Shown here: positions 11,100 to 22,600 of the stretch, one piece after another
How the letters are laid out: each line of letters starts with the position of its first letter
Numbering within the stretch: the first letter of the stretch is position 1
Assembly: GCA_003993805.1 (NCBI GenBank)
Contig: RSEF01000005.1
Location: forward strand, 39,119,023-39,183,022
Origin: Himantopus leucocephalus
Lineage: Eukaryota > Chordata > Aves > Charadriiformes > Recurvirostridae
Direction of reading: 5' to 3'
DNA: 64,000 bases
The notes under the pieces: generated by a model
Told to the model about the DNA's origin: nothing
Database searches by the model: none
Seen by the model: only the letters and a program-made list of their open reading frames with translations
Program-made: the position numbers and the translations under genes

Positions 11100-11342
11100 G
11101 TTGCAGGGTTTTCTAAGTGGGGCTAATACGCTGTGAATCACCACGACGTGCCGCAGCAGGACCGACTCGGTCTCGCTTGCACTCAGCATCTGCAGCAGGT
11201 CCAGCAGCGGGGGCAGCAGCTGCCCCAGGGAGCTGGGAACATTTGCCATCAGCTGAGGGAGCCCCGCCAGGCTGTTGGTGGCACATGGGGGCAGCAGGAG
11301 CAGCCCTTGCACCACAAGGACAGGCTTCTCCGCCTGCCCATT
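11100..11342 (-). other. Coding-like segment, possible old exon or retrocopy fragment
   Basis: On the minus strand a frame open across the whole segment uses mostly G or C at third positions. It reads as a leucine-rich helical protein, for example SSLGQLLPPLLDLLQMLS and LLRHVVVIHSV. The frame stays open past 11100 but loses its coding look. No family recognised, no convincing splice sites. The opposite strand is CAG-rich and also open, so simple CAG/CTG bias may explain it. Confidence 0.25.
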
Positions 11343-11399
11343 AGTGTTAATATTCATTGGCTGAGGCAGGCTGGGTTTATTATTTTTTTTTAGGTCATT

Positions 11400-13130
11400 C
11401 TGTGTAACGTAATCATATTGGAGTAGAATTCTTCTACCTAATCAAATGAAACTTCATGTAGTTAGTTTGTCGTTAGCATTTACTAACGAATGTGATTGTG
11501 AGGATTTAGTTTCTCACATGGTTAATAGGAAGGCATTTAGATAATTACAGCTGTCTAGTGTCTTTCCACTGCTAATCACTTTTATTGCCTGGTTCATTTC
11601 CAGACCAGCAAGTGAAACTCTGGCACACAGTTGTGCAGGGAAACTGCCCCTGCAGTTATGGATTGCTATATCCCTAATATGATGCTTTTTAGGTGTGAAG
11701 CCAGTTCCCAGCTCCAACCTAAGTTTCATACGAACTTCAGAAAATCACAGCCTTGCTGAGATCCGGCTTTCCCACTTGGGTACTCCGTGCCAGGTCACGT
11801 AGTCCAGCACTCTCTCTGACACTGGCCAAAGGAAGACACCTAGGGAAGAAAAAATACGTAATGGTCCTGCTCCTGGACTGCGCATCCAGCTTTCAGAGCT
11901 TTAGGAGCTTCCCATGAACCTGTGTTTAGCAGCTACTTGTGGATTTAGCTGCAGTGAATTTAATCCCTTGGTGAGCGTCTTCACATCTTTGGTCTCCACA
12001 GTATCCTGCAGCAATGAGATTTAATTATACATGCGCTGAAAAGAAAACCCCACCAAAACTTTCTGGTGGTTGTTTTAAAACTACTAGGAGGTATTTTAAT
12101 TGACCAAAAGGAATAGTTCTGTTATGTGAAACAGGGAATGAGATTTGTTCTTCACCTTTTTAGGCCACCTGTGATGTGACTGAGCTGTCACCACCCTCTG
12201 CTCTTTCCTTTCCAAGCTTCAGGTAGTCCTGCTTCTATCCTGGTTTGTTTTTTCTCATATGGGAGCCTTTCCATACCTGGTCACCTTTTACAGAACCTAT
12301 TTTTTTCTGGCTATCTCTTTGATACAGGGTGCAAACTGTATTTAAGAAGGATTTATAGAAATAAAAAATGATGGTTTTTTCCTCTCTTTATTCCTATTAA
12401 TTCTGATAATTCTTTCTGCTGTGTTGCCCACCATGGAACCCTGATCTCAGGTATCCACCATGGCTCTGAGACTCATTTTTTAGTAAAAAAAGTTCATTTA
12501 AAGCCTGTGACATGTATAAATAGATTTTTTTTCCCCTCAGGTGCTGTATAGTGCATTTGTTGATGTGGAATTTAATGCAAACCCCAACTTCTTATTGCTC
12601 GGCTACATCACATTATGAAATATTTCTGCACTTCCTCTCAGCTGTAGTTTAATTTTTTCTGAATAATTCTGTATCAGCTGTAGCCTTTGCTATTTTGCTC
12701 TTCATTTACTAGATCATTTATGGATATGATAAGGAGTTGGGCATTGTTTTCTTCAAAGACAAACTCTGGGGGAGGAAACATCTGTTATACAAGGTAAGTG
12801 TAGTATGTTACAATGATGATGACGATAATGATAATTGTCATAAACTTTTGTGTCGTTGCTCTGTCCTTTGATAGCTGTCTTGTTAGCAACAAACAATTCA
12901 GGACCTGTTTGGCACAGTACTGTCTTTTTAGGAGCTAAATGGGTCAAGGGCTTCCTGCCAGCAGGGGAGATTTCCGTACTGGTAAGATGAAGTGAACCAG
13001 GAGGAAGCTCTTTCTGACTAACAAATAAATTCAAATTAAGAGCTGTGCCCACTGGGCTGAGAGAGGGGAGCACCCGTATACCCTCAGAAATTTTAGCATT
13101 CCCTCCCAGCAGTCACTCCTCAGTGTATTA
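11400..13130. other. Intergenic DNA, no gene recognised
   Basis: Moderately AT-rich unique DNA with short ATG/ATA-type low-complexity patches near 12810-12835. No coding or RNA signal seen. Confidence 0.55.
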
Positions 13131-13136
13131 GGACTT

Positions 13137-13253
13137 CATTTAATTTTTACTTTGACTTTGATTTTAATTTTTATTTTTACTTTGATTTTGATTTTAATTT
13201 TAATTTTTAAAAAGCAATTCTAATTCTTCTTCTTATTGTTGTTATATTATTGT

Positions 13254-13295
<42 letters not shown>
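13137..13295. repeat. T-rich low-complexity tract followed by (TAC)14 microsatellite
   Basis: 13137-13210 is an imperfect run of TTTGATTTTAATTTT-type units. 13254-13295 is fourteen perfect TAC repeats. The frames through it, giving runs of tyrosine or leucine, are artefacts of the repeat. Confidence 0.9.
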
Positions 13296-13329
13296 ATTTT
13301 ATCATCACTTCCCTCTCGTCCTTTCCCGT

Positions 13330-13760
13330 TTGCTCCTATGGCACGTTCGGTGCGGACGCTCCCCTCCGCCCCGCTCCCCCTGCAGCGGCGGTGCGGGGGG
13401 GAAGAGGAAGGGGAAGGGGAAGGGGAAAGGGAAGGGGAAGGGGAAGAGGAAGAGGAAGGACGGGTGCCCCGAGCCCCGCAGCCGCAGCCGCGCCGGGGGG
13501 AGCCCGCGGGCTGTCCCCGGCGCTGGCCGCTGCCCTGTCACGGCATCCCACGGGGAGGTGCCGAGGGTGGTGCTGTGTTTCCCTCTAGCGGTGCCTGAGC
13601 CATGCGGAAAAACGAAGTGTCCCCCGAAAAGGGGCTGGCGGTGCCTGGCGGGGCTGAACGGCCGGGTTTCAGAGCTCCCGAAAATCATCTTCCCTTCAGT
13701 GACCGGTCCACCGAGGTGGCAGCGTGGCTCCGGGCGAACGACAGTGGCTTTACAGCAAAA
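13330..13760. promoter_or_regulatory. Orphan CpG-rich island with a 66-nt pure purine run
   Basis: A GC- and CpG-rich patch about 13 kb from the nearest gene start. 13395-13460 contains only purines (repeated GGGGAA/GGGGAAG), capable of triplex or G-quadruplex formation. No open frame resembles a protein. It could be a promoter of an unannotated RNA or just a GC-rich repeat patch. Confidence 0.4.
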
Positions 13761-13799
13761 ATATAGGCTCCCAAGGTATGCCTTTATGGAGTACGCTTG

Positions 13800-16400
13800 A
13801 GCTCCCCTTGTACACCTGAAGTCGTTGTTTGTCGTCGTGTTTGGGTCCGATAATGGCACTGTTTGGCACAGCCCAAGTCCACCGGCTTTTGGCCCAGCAT
13901 TCGTGGCATAGCTGAAAAGCCTGTTTCCAGGAATTCCGTGTTTGGACGAGTTAGGATGCTGAAGCATCAAGGTTGTTCCCGGTCACCTGATACATCTTTG
14001 GGGAAGTCCACGTCAGGCTGTGTGACTCTCTTGCCCATTTGGTTATCTGGTATTACAAGCAACAGGCAGAAACTGAGGAGATTTGGTGAAAATAAGCATA
14101 CCTTAAATCTCCAGGGAACAAAGCATTAAACGTAATCGGAACTGAGGTAAAATACCTTGTATGGACAGAAACTCTTCACAAATAACAACCAAAGATGTTC
14201 TCCGGGCACTGTATAAACCTTCCAGTAAGCTCCTTCTCCACAGCTACTTGCAAGGCCTTCAAGCTTTCTAGAGATGTTCTGGGTCAGGGGATTTTCATCC
14301 CCTTTGAAAGATATCCCACATCTCACGGCAGTTGGAAGTGGGTAGCTAAATCCTCCAGCTCCTCTTAGATTTGAGGTAAATGCCACCAACAAGTGTATTG
14401 CAGAGATCCTTTGTGGCAAGAGCTCGGTGCAGTACAGAGCACGCTGGCTTGAGCCCAAAGGTGGGGGAGCCCTGCCTGCAGGGTGTCCTGCCCAAGAACG
14501 GGGGGCCTGATGCCCCACCTTCCTGAGCCATTTGGAGTTACTCTGATCCAGCATCATTACGTGCCTGCTCCTCACTATCAACTGTGAATGCTAGAAAGCC
14601 TGATGCAGGTGTTTGTAACCTGTCCTGTGCACCATTAACCAAATCAAAGTCTTGGGAGGAGCAAGGTGCAGGACCTGCAGGCCCCAGCCTCTAGGTCTGT
14701 TTGCATTAAATCGGTGCCTTGTGCCATTGTGTCACTGTGTTTCAGAGTAAACCTTGCTCAGTCTCTTCTGAGACAAGCAGGATGGTGAGCAGGGCAGAGG
14801 TTGAGGCAATGCTACCTGTTGCTGGTCCACATTTGACCATCTTGGGACCTTCATGCTGGCAATGTCACTTAGATTCTCCAGGACTGCCCTTGTCCTCGCT
14901 TCCTCCATGTACTTTCTTCCTAACCTGCCATCTCCCTCTTTCTCAATCCCCTCAGCAGCAGCTGCGCGAAGCCACTGCACGGCTGCACTCTTCTCATCGC
15001 TGTCTTGATGCAGCTCCAGCTCCTGAACCCACAAGCTGCTGAATTGCAAACCCTCTTTTTGATTTTTGTGTGTATGTCCCACCATGAAAATGGCATTTTG
15101 CAAAGATTGTCAAAAGCTCTCCCTAGTAAAGCTCCCTAAGCACAGAGCCTCTTTCTTCATATCTGGTTTTCCTCTTCCCCTTTGGAAAGACCTCAGACTT
15201 GGGGACAGTATGTGGCACACGTCATGGATTTGGGCAGATGAATATGTGAAAAGATTATGTGGATCTCCTGATGAGAAAAGGAAACATTGTTTTGTTCCTC
15301 GACATCTGGTAGGGGAAGCAGGTGGTTCTTCTGATTATTGCTCTTAAAATTAAAAAGCTATTATGGGTACTTTAAAATGTTATTAGTGGGTTGAAGTAGT
15401 AATGTTAATAGTGAAAAAAAATATTATTGATTAATTCGTGTTCATTAATGTTATATCTTTTAAATATTATTGTTATTATATTAAGTCTTGTAGGAACAGC
15501 TTTAAAGGTTCTTAATTAGCTTTTACTTAGGCCAGGCACCAGCATCAGGAACGGCAGAGCTATGTCCACCGGACATGCATCCAGCTCTAGGAGGGATGCA
15601 ATCGTGGGACTCAGGGAGAACTCAGACACTTTGGTTCAAAGCTGTGATGATGAGAACTGCCTCTCAGCATCTGTCTGGCCCCGTCCTGAGGTCTGTGAAT
15701 GCCACATTTTCATGTGGCAAAGGACTTCAGCTCCCGAGAGTCCGATGCTTCAGCCCCCATGCAGACCCAAGGTTCTCAGGGATCCTCACCCCATTGCCCT
15801 GCAGAGCTCTGCTGGAGTGGGGTTGGTACACTGGGGGCAGCTGGTGCTTTCTTTGGAAACGACCTCTGCTGTCTTTTCTCACCTGGTCAGTGGTTAACAC
15901 ACTGGTAACCTTGGGCTGCATCCCTTCCTCCTGCTGTGTCTTGGGAGCGCCCAGGCCAGTGGGCCTCCTATGCCTCACCTTTGGCGTGGTGCTGCTTCGT
16001 GTAGACTCTTCAAAATGTCTTCTGTTGCGGAAAAAAAGAGCAGCTGGGAAAATATCTACACAGAAGAGTTGGTGTGAGCTCCAGTTCCTGCTCATGGCTC
16101 CCCAGTGGCTATTTCATGGGAAAGACAAGCTCTTGCAGGAGCGTTACCTGAAGCCTTGGACACCCCTCTCCTCAGGTGAGCATTCCCTTTCCTACACTGT
16201 CTTTCACAGTCTCCTGGGGATGCTGAATGTTTACAAGAGGTCAGAAGTGAATGGATGGAAAAGCCAATCTATTAAATGTATTAAATACAAAGACACCACT
16301 CAGGAATTGCCTGAGCCAAAAGATTGCTGGCTGTTGAGAGGATATTCAGAGGAAATACCACTTTATGCTTTCCTGTTCCTGTGCTTTTCCCCAAGCACCT
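13800..16400. other. Intergenic DNA, no gene recognised
   Basis: A 285-codon plus-strand frame (15575-16432) runs through here but has no recognisable domain and ends inside a CR1-like tail, so I do not call it. An AT-rich stretch lies near 15345-15510. Confidence 0.5.
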
Positions 16401-16402
16401 GC

Positions 16403-16448
16403 TTTTGGCCACTGTGGGCGACAGAATACTAGGCTAGATGGGCTTTCA
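16403..16448 (+). mobile_element. CR1-like LINE 3' end relic
   Basis: The sequence GGCCACTGTGGGCGACAG followed by AATACTAGGCTAGATGGGC closely follows the familiar sauropsid CR1 tail pattern (cactgt..gagacaggatactgggctagatgg). Only the 3' tail is recognisable. The upstream part is too diverged to bound by eye. Confidence 0.5.
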
Positions 16449-16460
16449 GCAAGCAAACAA

Positions 16461-16554
16461 TATTTTTATTAAAATATATTTATAAAATATAAAACATAAA
16501 GCATAAAACATAAAACATAAAATATAAAATATAAAATATATTTATATTTATAAA
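16461..16554. repeat. AT-rich simple repeat (TAAAAYA-type units)
   Basis: Imperfect ATAAAACATAAA/ATATAAA units directly follow the CR1-like tail, possibly an expanded insertion tail. Confidence 0.8.
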
Positions 16555-19500
16555 GCTCCACAGGTGTTTCTGTGCAGCCTTTTTGGTAATGCGTTACAAA
16601 ACCCCAAGATTTTTGTGAATGAGTCTTTGGCAGTGATTCTAGTTGTATCAGAAAGCAAAAAACTAACCAGATAATAAAGTAATGGAAATAAGACTAACAG
16701 CATTAAGGTTAAAAAGTTCAGCACCGAGAAGGAAGAAAATGTCAAAATAAGGGGGCTTGTAATCTTAGGATTGTAACTTGTTGAAAATTCCCAACCAGAT
16801 GCCCTGCTGTGTGTACTGGGAGATAGACTTGCTTTATACTGCAATACTCTGTTTTTAACACAGAGTCCCTCCCTGGTTCAGATCACAGGATGGAGGGTGA
16901 CTAGACTCGAGTGAGGAGCACAGGGTGGAGGAGAAGGTAGCCTGCAGACTCCTACCTCCTCCTCCTGCCCACAAGAGTTCGTGGGCAGGGAGAGGAGCTG
17001 TTGGTGACCACCGAGGATGGCTGCCGAGTGCCGTGAGACCCTGCCCCTGAGACCATGCCGGTGCGATGCTGGATGTCTTGAGTGAAACCACATTTTTCAA
17101 CAGAGGGCATAGAGGGCTTCTTGTTTCTGGGTGCTAACTGAGGGCTGCTGGTGCTTAGTTGTAGAAATGTTTGTCCCCACCACACCTCAGGTCAGCTGAA
17201 GCTGTGCGTGGCTGTCAGCTCCACTTATTATCTAGCAAAATTTTTACTTCAGGCCCCAATTCTAAATTTCTTTTTCACAGGAAACCGCGTTAACTCACAG
17301 TATATATAAGCACGTATTTTGAAGGATGTATCTTGTTTATAGCGGTGTCCATGCAGTCATTTGTAGTTAGGTACTTTAATATAAAAATAACATGAGAGCA
17401 AGTATTTTGATGGCAACAGTAGTGATAGCCAGAATGTTGTCTAACGTTTTACATGCAAGTACATGTAAAGGGCGTTCTTGCAAAATTGGATATTTTGATA
17501 CAATCATTCTTCCATTGTAATCAGATATGTGTATACAGGTAGCTCATCATGTTGACAGCCTGATAAATCTGAGCTGACAGCAACTGATACAAAGATGGTC
17601 TGTCCTCTGAGAGATGAGCACTATTTGGGGTGCCTAGTGCTGCTAAGTTAAGCAGTGATGGGTAGCCCCTCTGCCCAGGAACTTCCCGGCCTGCTGGGCA
17701 GATGTCCTGGCAACCTTTGGCTCCTGAAAGTGGAATCTGCTCCCTTAACTCCCAAATTTTCACGAGCCAACAAAGGTTCTTTGTTCCTGCCATCTCTCAT
17801 AATATTTTCAGTTCCTTGTTCGAGTCTGGTAACACTTCCACTTACCTTAATAGTTGCCTTCCCACATCAAATGTAGCATTTTTTTTTCTTATCTTTCAGG
17901 GTCACGTTTGTCAGCTTTCCCCATCTTCCTCTCTTCTGTTTGGGGAGTCCTCCCTCACCGGTGGCACTGCTGGTCTTTGGGGTGAGGTTAGGGTTCAGGG
18001 ATGGGCTACAAACACCAAATGCTGCTCGTACCACTGCAGGCTTCTTGGTCTGCAGTAACACTAAGGGAGGTTTCCTTTGGGATACCCATGATGTGGAACA
18101 AAACATGGAGATTAAAGGTGGGTTTTTCATGCCTAGACTGAGTTGCCTGTGGTCCCAGCTGGACCACAGATAGACCAAAAAGTCTGTCCAGAAGGTCTGG
18201 TTTAGGCTATGGTGCGTTGCCTCTGAGGGTGTCCATCTCTCCACTGAGCGTGAAAGATGTTTAACCAACTGATTGAGATTACACACCTGTTTTTTAAGTG
18301 GCTAACATTTGGTGACTTGAGGAGGGACATCTTGACCTTATGTTCCTGGAGTCAGTTATCGTCACATGAAATATGTTTTTTTATTAAAAAACCCCCAAAC
18401 TACAGAACCCTAACCCGTTTCATAATCTATTAAAGGACAACTGAGCTAAGAAAAAGAGCTAAGGAAAAGAAGGTATTTTTCTAATACGTTGCCATAGTTG
18501 TGCCTTGCCAGAAAAAACCAGTCACCATGAAAAAACGCACCAGCAACTTGACCTGAAAATTGCCTCCCAACAGTTGATGAAGGTAGTGCTTCCCTCTGTA
18601 ATGAGGTTAAAATGTAATTAAGGTTATGTTGCTTTGGAAAAGTTCATTGATGATGTGGTGGGTAGAGGGAGGCAAGACTGCGGAGATGAAACGTGCTGGA
18701 AATTAGCATGAGGTGTTATGCACTCACAGCAATCTTTCGCATGTCCTGGCAGTTTGTCATCAGAGTGTCTATTGAAGGAGGTGATGCTTTGACTGTGATA
18801 CACAGCGTGAAAACATGCGATAAGCAGGAAGACTGGTGCGATGGGGGATTTTCTAGAGTATTGGGTCTAAACTTAGCGTAAGCAGACTATTAGGAGGGGG
18901 AAAGTGTGCGTACATAACTATTGGCATCATTTATCTGTGTAGAAGCATGAGAGAACTTCCCCTTGAAGTGAGGAGAGAAATTTCTAAAATAAAAACTTCT
19001 AAAAGATTATCTGCTCAGATTTTGTTACTTCCCAGCATGTCTAGAGGTTACAGTGGAGACCGCAGCAAAGAAAGTGAAGTTTTTTACTCTTCATTTTTAT
19101 TGTCTGTTCTTATAATTAAAATCACTGGAAACTGTCATTTAGCAGCAAATTTAAAATAAAAAGAACAAAACTTGCACAAAGTCCCCAAACAAAACAAAAA
19201 ACCCTATAGGTGTTGACACATCCTATCATCAGGTTTAAAAGGGAAGTACAAGAAAAACGATTGTTATCAGGTGTGAATTAACATATAGTGAGTTTGCTCG
19301 CAACTGAAGAAGGTGACAGATATAACACATGCATTAATAAAACTCCAAATGAAAGGTATGGCCATCATTAGGGATGGTACTTGGAGAAATGCTATTGATT
19401 CCAGAAATTGAATTTAATTTGATGGCTTTTACTGTAATTAACACAATGGTTTGTACCAGCATAGATCTCTTAACATTATTATCAAAGGTGACAAATTATG

Positions 19501-19610
19501 AAATTAAATGTTCATTTAAGATGTAATTCAAATTTTCTAAAGGTTTTCTTGAGTCAATGGGTCTCAGTTAATTTCCTTAGAGCTAACAGACCTGATTTTT
19601 TTTTGTCCTG
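16555..19610. other. Intergenic DNA, no gene recognised
   Basis: Unique-looking DNA. A strong acceptor-like run (T-rich, ending CTTATCTTTCAG near 17899) has no paired exon that I can support. Confidence 0.5.
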
Positions 19611-19617
19611 CCAGTTT

Positions 19618-19950
19618 TCTGCCAATGAAGGTACTCCTGATTTACATCAATGCTGTAAAGGAGGCAGCATATACAAAGGAAACATTCACAGGTTCTGATG
19701 AGTTCTTGACGGCCCCTATTGCATATAGTTTGCAAGCTTGAAAGGTATTTTCTTTGTAGCATTAGATTTTAATGGTACCGAGTGTAACGTGCACATATAA
19801 TAACAATAATTCACTTTCCTTGTGTTCGCCCATTTACCTTGTCATATATCTGCTAGATGCAGGGTCTGGTTCTCTTCTCTTTTACACCTGTTTTACCGGA
19901 GGGCTGTTTATTTTGATGGAGTTACTCCTGATTTAGACCTGTGTGTATGA
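19618..19950. mobile_element. Two fragments of an ancient interspersed repeat
   Basis: The 13-mer TACTCCTGATTTA occurs at 19632-19644 and 19923-19935. In both cases it is preceded by a CAATGAAG/TGATGGAG-like motif and followed by AC-T-T-GT. From memory this resembles a repeat end common in reptile and bird DNA (tcaatggagttactcctgatttacacc). The family is not assigned with certainty. Confidence 0.45.
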
Positions 19951-20139
19951 ATCTGTTATCTGAGAGAGGTAAATTAATGCTTTTAATCAAGACCACTCTT
20001 CTGCCTACCCATCAACATCAAAGCCTAGACATGCTATTAGTTATTGAGAAAGGAAGCACAGTGTGAGTAAGCAGCCCTCAGCTATCTCTGGCTCCCCATT
20101 ACCAGAATTTTAGCACCATTACCTCAAAACCATGAATAC

Positions 20140-20320
20140 TTTTATCCTCACAGTCACTTGGAAAGGCTCTATATCCCGATTTTACAGACCAAGGCCACGA
20201 AAGGATGCAGAATTGAGGCGCCTAAATCCAAATCTAATCCTCTTGCGCAGCTGCTACCCAAAGTCTCTCTGCTTTGAAGGTGCCTCTGTTGTGGGCATTA
20301 AAGTCCCGCGTACCTGAAGA
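20140..20320 (-). mobile_element. MIR/L2-type SINE tail relic
   Basis: The + strand carries ATCCTCACAG, then TATCCCGATTTTACAGACC, then an AATTGAGGC motif. This order matches the antisense MIR/L2 tail (atcctcacaa..tatccccattttacag..aactgaggc). It is diverged, as expected of an old copy. Confidence 0.6.
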
Positions 20321-20729
20321 TTTCTTTCTGGCCGTACCTTGAAGGACCTTGGTCTTGTCAGGGCATAGCAGCTGCATGTCTAAGCTTTCCCCTGTCAGAG
20401 CCTGTGGCCTCAGCAGGATTCTCCCCACTGGGGGTTGAATCTGCCAGCACATACTTGGATAGCGATGAAATCCTCAAGCCAGATTTCACATTTAACACCA
20501 GTGGAATTGCTTTCTTTTTTTTTTTTTCCCGCTGTCCGTTTTCCCAGATACATAGAGCTCTGGCAGCCTTATCACTGGTCTTATATCTGGTAGTTGAATG
20601 AATAGATCAGTCATGCGGGATGTAGGTGAGATAGCAGCAGACCCTCTGTTTGGGAGGATTCAGATCTGTTTGTGCATGCTTCCAGTTAACTGCCCAAGTC
20701 AAGGGCTAAAATGTGGGGTTTCCCAGTTT

Positions 20730-20751
20730 AGTGAGATCCATTGATCTCACT
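20730..20751. other. Perfect 9-bp inverted repeat with 4-nt loop
   Basis: AGTGAGATC and GATCTCACT flank CATT. Short and isolated, with no attached function. Confidence 0.5.
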
Positions 20752-21439
20752 GAGGCCTCAGAAGAAGATGCAGTGCACCATCTCTGTCTCTGCATGCTAT
20801 CATCTCAGGCAGAACCAGGCCACTGTGCCAAACTTGTTTCCTCAGAGATGAGTAAGAAATACGGGATTTTGTGCTAGATTCCTTGTGGTCTGGGCAAAAT
20901 ATTCCTGTAGGCAGCCCTGCTATAAGGTACTATATAGAACAACTGTTGGATGAAGAAGTATGAGCCATTCTTGGAGCAGGGACTGAAAGAGATGGCTAGA
21001 TTTTCCTCTGGTTGTCCTAGCCACCAAGCAACAAAGTTGATCTCCCTCTTCCCCCCTTCTCCATGAGTATTTAAATAATTCAAGAACAGTGACCTCATTT
21101 CTACAAGAGGAGTGGAGAGTGGCCCAATACAGCTAACTCTGTTGGCGGATGGTGAGGGACACTCTTAGAAAGGGGAAGGGTGAATTCTCCTTGGACAGAT
21201 AAAAGCATTGAGACGGGTTGCCTGTGCCTTGAGTGGATGTGCTGAACTGTTGTATGAGGGTGTAAAACATGGCGTAATACATTACAGAATCACATAATCC
21301 CTTCTTTGTTTTTTCCAAACACATAGCTAGCATGACTACCTTAAGAAGAGGGTGCAGGTCTCCGGATGCCAAGTGAGCAGAGGCGCTTACGTGCAATGCT
21401 GAGCCGGAGTGCCCAAGTCCTCGGCAAGGTTGGAAATTA

Positions 21440-21800
21440 AGACGCAGCGGCCTTAACGTGTCCCATCGGCCACCGCACGTGTTCCCCTGCTCCCTGTGCC
21501 GGCAGCTGTGTCCCTACCTGCGAATTGTCCTCGGCTCCCCGGGAGATGCTGGGGGCTCAGGGGAGGGCTCCGCTACCCGCCAGCGGCAACGGGCACCTGC
21601 GGGCGAGGGGCCGTGGGCGGGGCCGTGGGCGGGGCCGTGGGCGGGGCCGGCAGCCCAGGCCGCGCCCGGCGGAGCTGTCCCGCCCTGCGGTGCTGAAGCG
21701 CCGCGTACTGCCAGCGCCGCGGTGGCGGCTAATCCCGGCCCGGCCGCCGCTCTAATCACTGCGGCTCTCCAGCGCAGACCAGTAAGTGCTCGGGACGTGA
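21440..21800. promoter_or_regulatory. Orphan CpG island with three phased GC boxes
   Basis: A sharp GC/CpG-rich island between AT-rich flanks, far from the known gene starts. 21607-21650 is 3.7 copies of the 12-mer GGGGCCGTGGGC, giving three identical GGGCGGGGCC Sp1-type boxes at 21615, 21627 and 21639. A consensus splice donor GTAAGT lies at 21782, about 135 nt downstream of the last box. This is compatible with the promoter and first exon of an unannotated plus-strand transcript. Frames inside are GC artefacts. Confidence 0.5.
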
Positions 21801-21834
21801 AGAGCAAGGGCCAATTAATTTTTTAAAACACACG

Positions 21835-22600
21835 GTGCCACGTGTAGACTGGAGTCCCTCTTTATTTGTCGGCTGATTATAGCTGTAATTGCTTTGCTGT
21901 TTATCCGTGGAGCAGCTTCACCGTATTGAGGGTAGCAGCATTAGGAGGCCTCGTCAAGAATATTAATTACTTAAATCCAGAACTTTAAATTTCAGGTCTT
22001 AAAGGCAAACCAAGGAATTAATTTAAAAAGGAAATCCAGGCCAAGGTAGGCAGTTAAATGCACCGAGACAATATACATGCTAGGCTGCTAACCTGAACAA
22101 TATTCCTTACCAATGGCAGCGGCAGAAAAACAAAAGGGGGAATAAATTGAGAAGCAATTCAGCTATAGAATTATTTTAAGGAGACAGTTAGAAAAGTGCA
22201 CATTTATCAAAACAAACATCGTGCTCCAATACTGTTGTAATGTGAATTGATGAAAAATTAGTAATAGTTATTCCCAAAAGAGAAAGAATTCTTTAAGCTT
22301 AAAAATTAAAATTTTTGCTTCTGCACATGTAATTTTTTTGAGAAGTAATGAATAAAATTATAAATAATAAAGATAATAATAAGTTTCTATTGAAGCCTAT
22401 AAATACATTTTCGTTAATCACATAATGACGAATAGAAACATTCAGAAAGTAGTTAAGAGAGATTTTCTTAAAACCAAATGGCTAAGAAATATAATCCTAC
22501 TGTGCCTCAGTAATTGTTAAAGGAAGGACCCATTATCTTAATTATGTTTCTGGAGCAAACATTATTTCAATGTGATAAAAGATGACATGACACTAAAGGT
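21835..22600. promoter_or_regulatory. AT-rich complex sequence, possible conserved non-coding element
   Basis: AT-rich, non-repetitive DNA with many TAATTA/ATTA cores immediately beside the orphan CpG island. It has the look of a regulatory element. Conservation is not testable here. Confidence 0.3.

Noticed and set aside
15575..16432. 285-codon plus-strand open frame
   Set aside because: No domain, signal or splice structure is recognisable, and it ends inside a CR1-like repeat tail. It is best explained as a chance frame.
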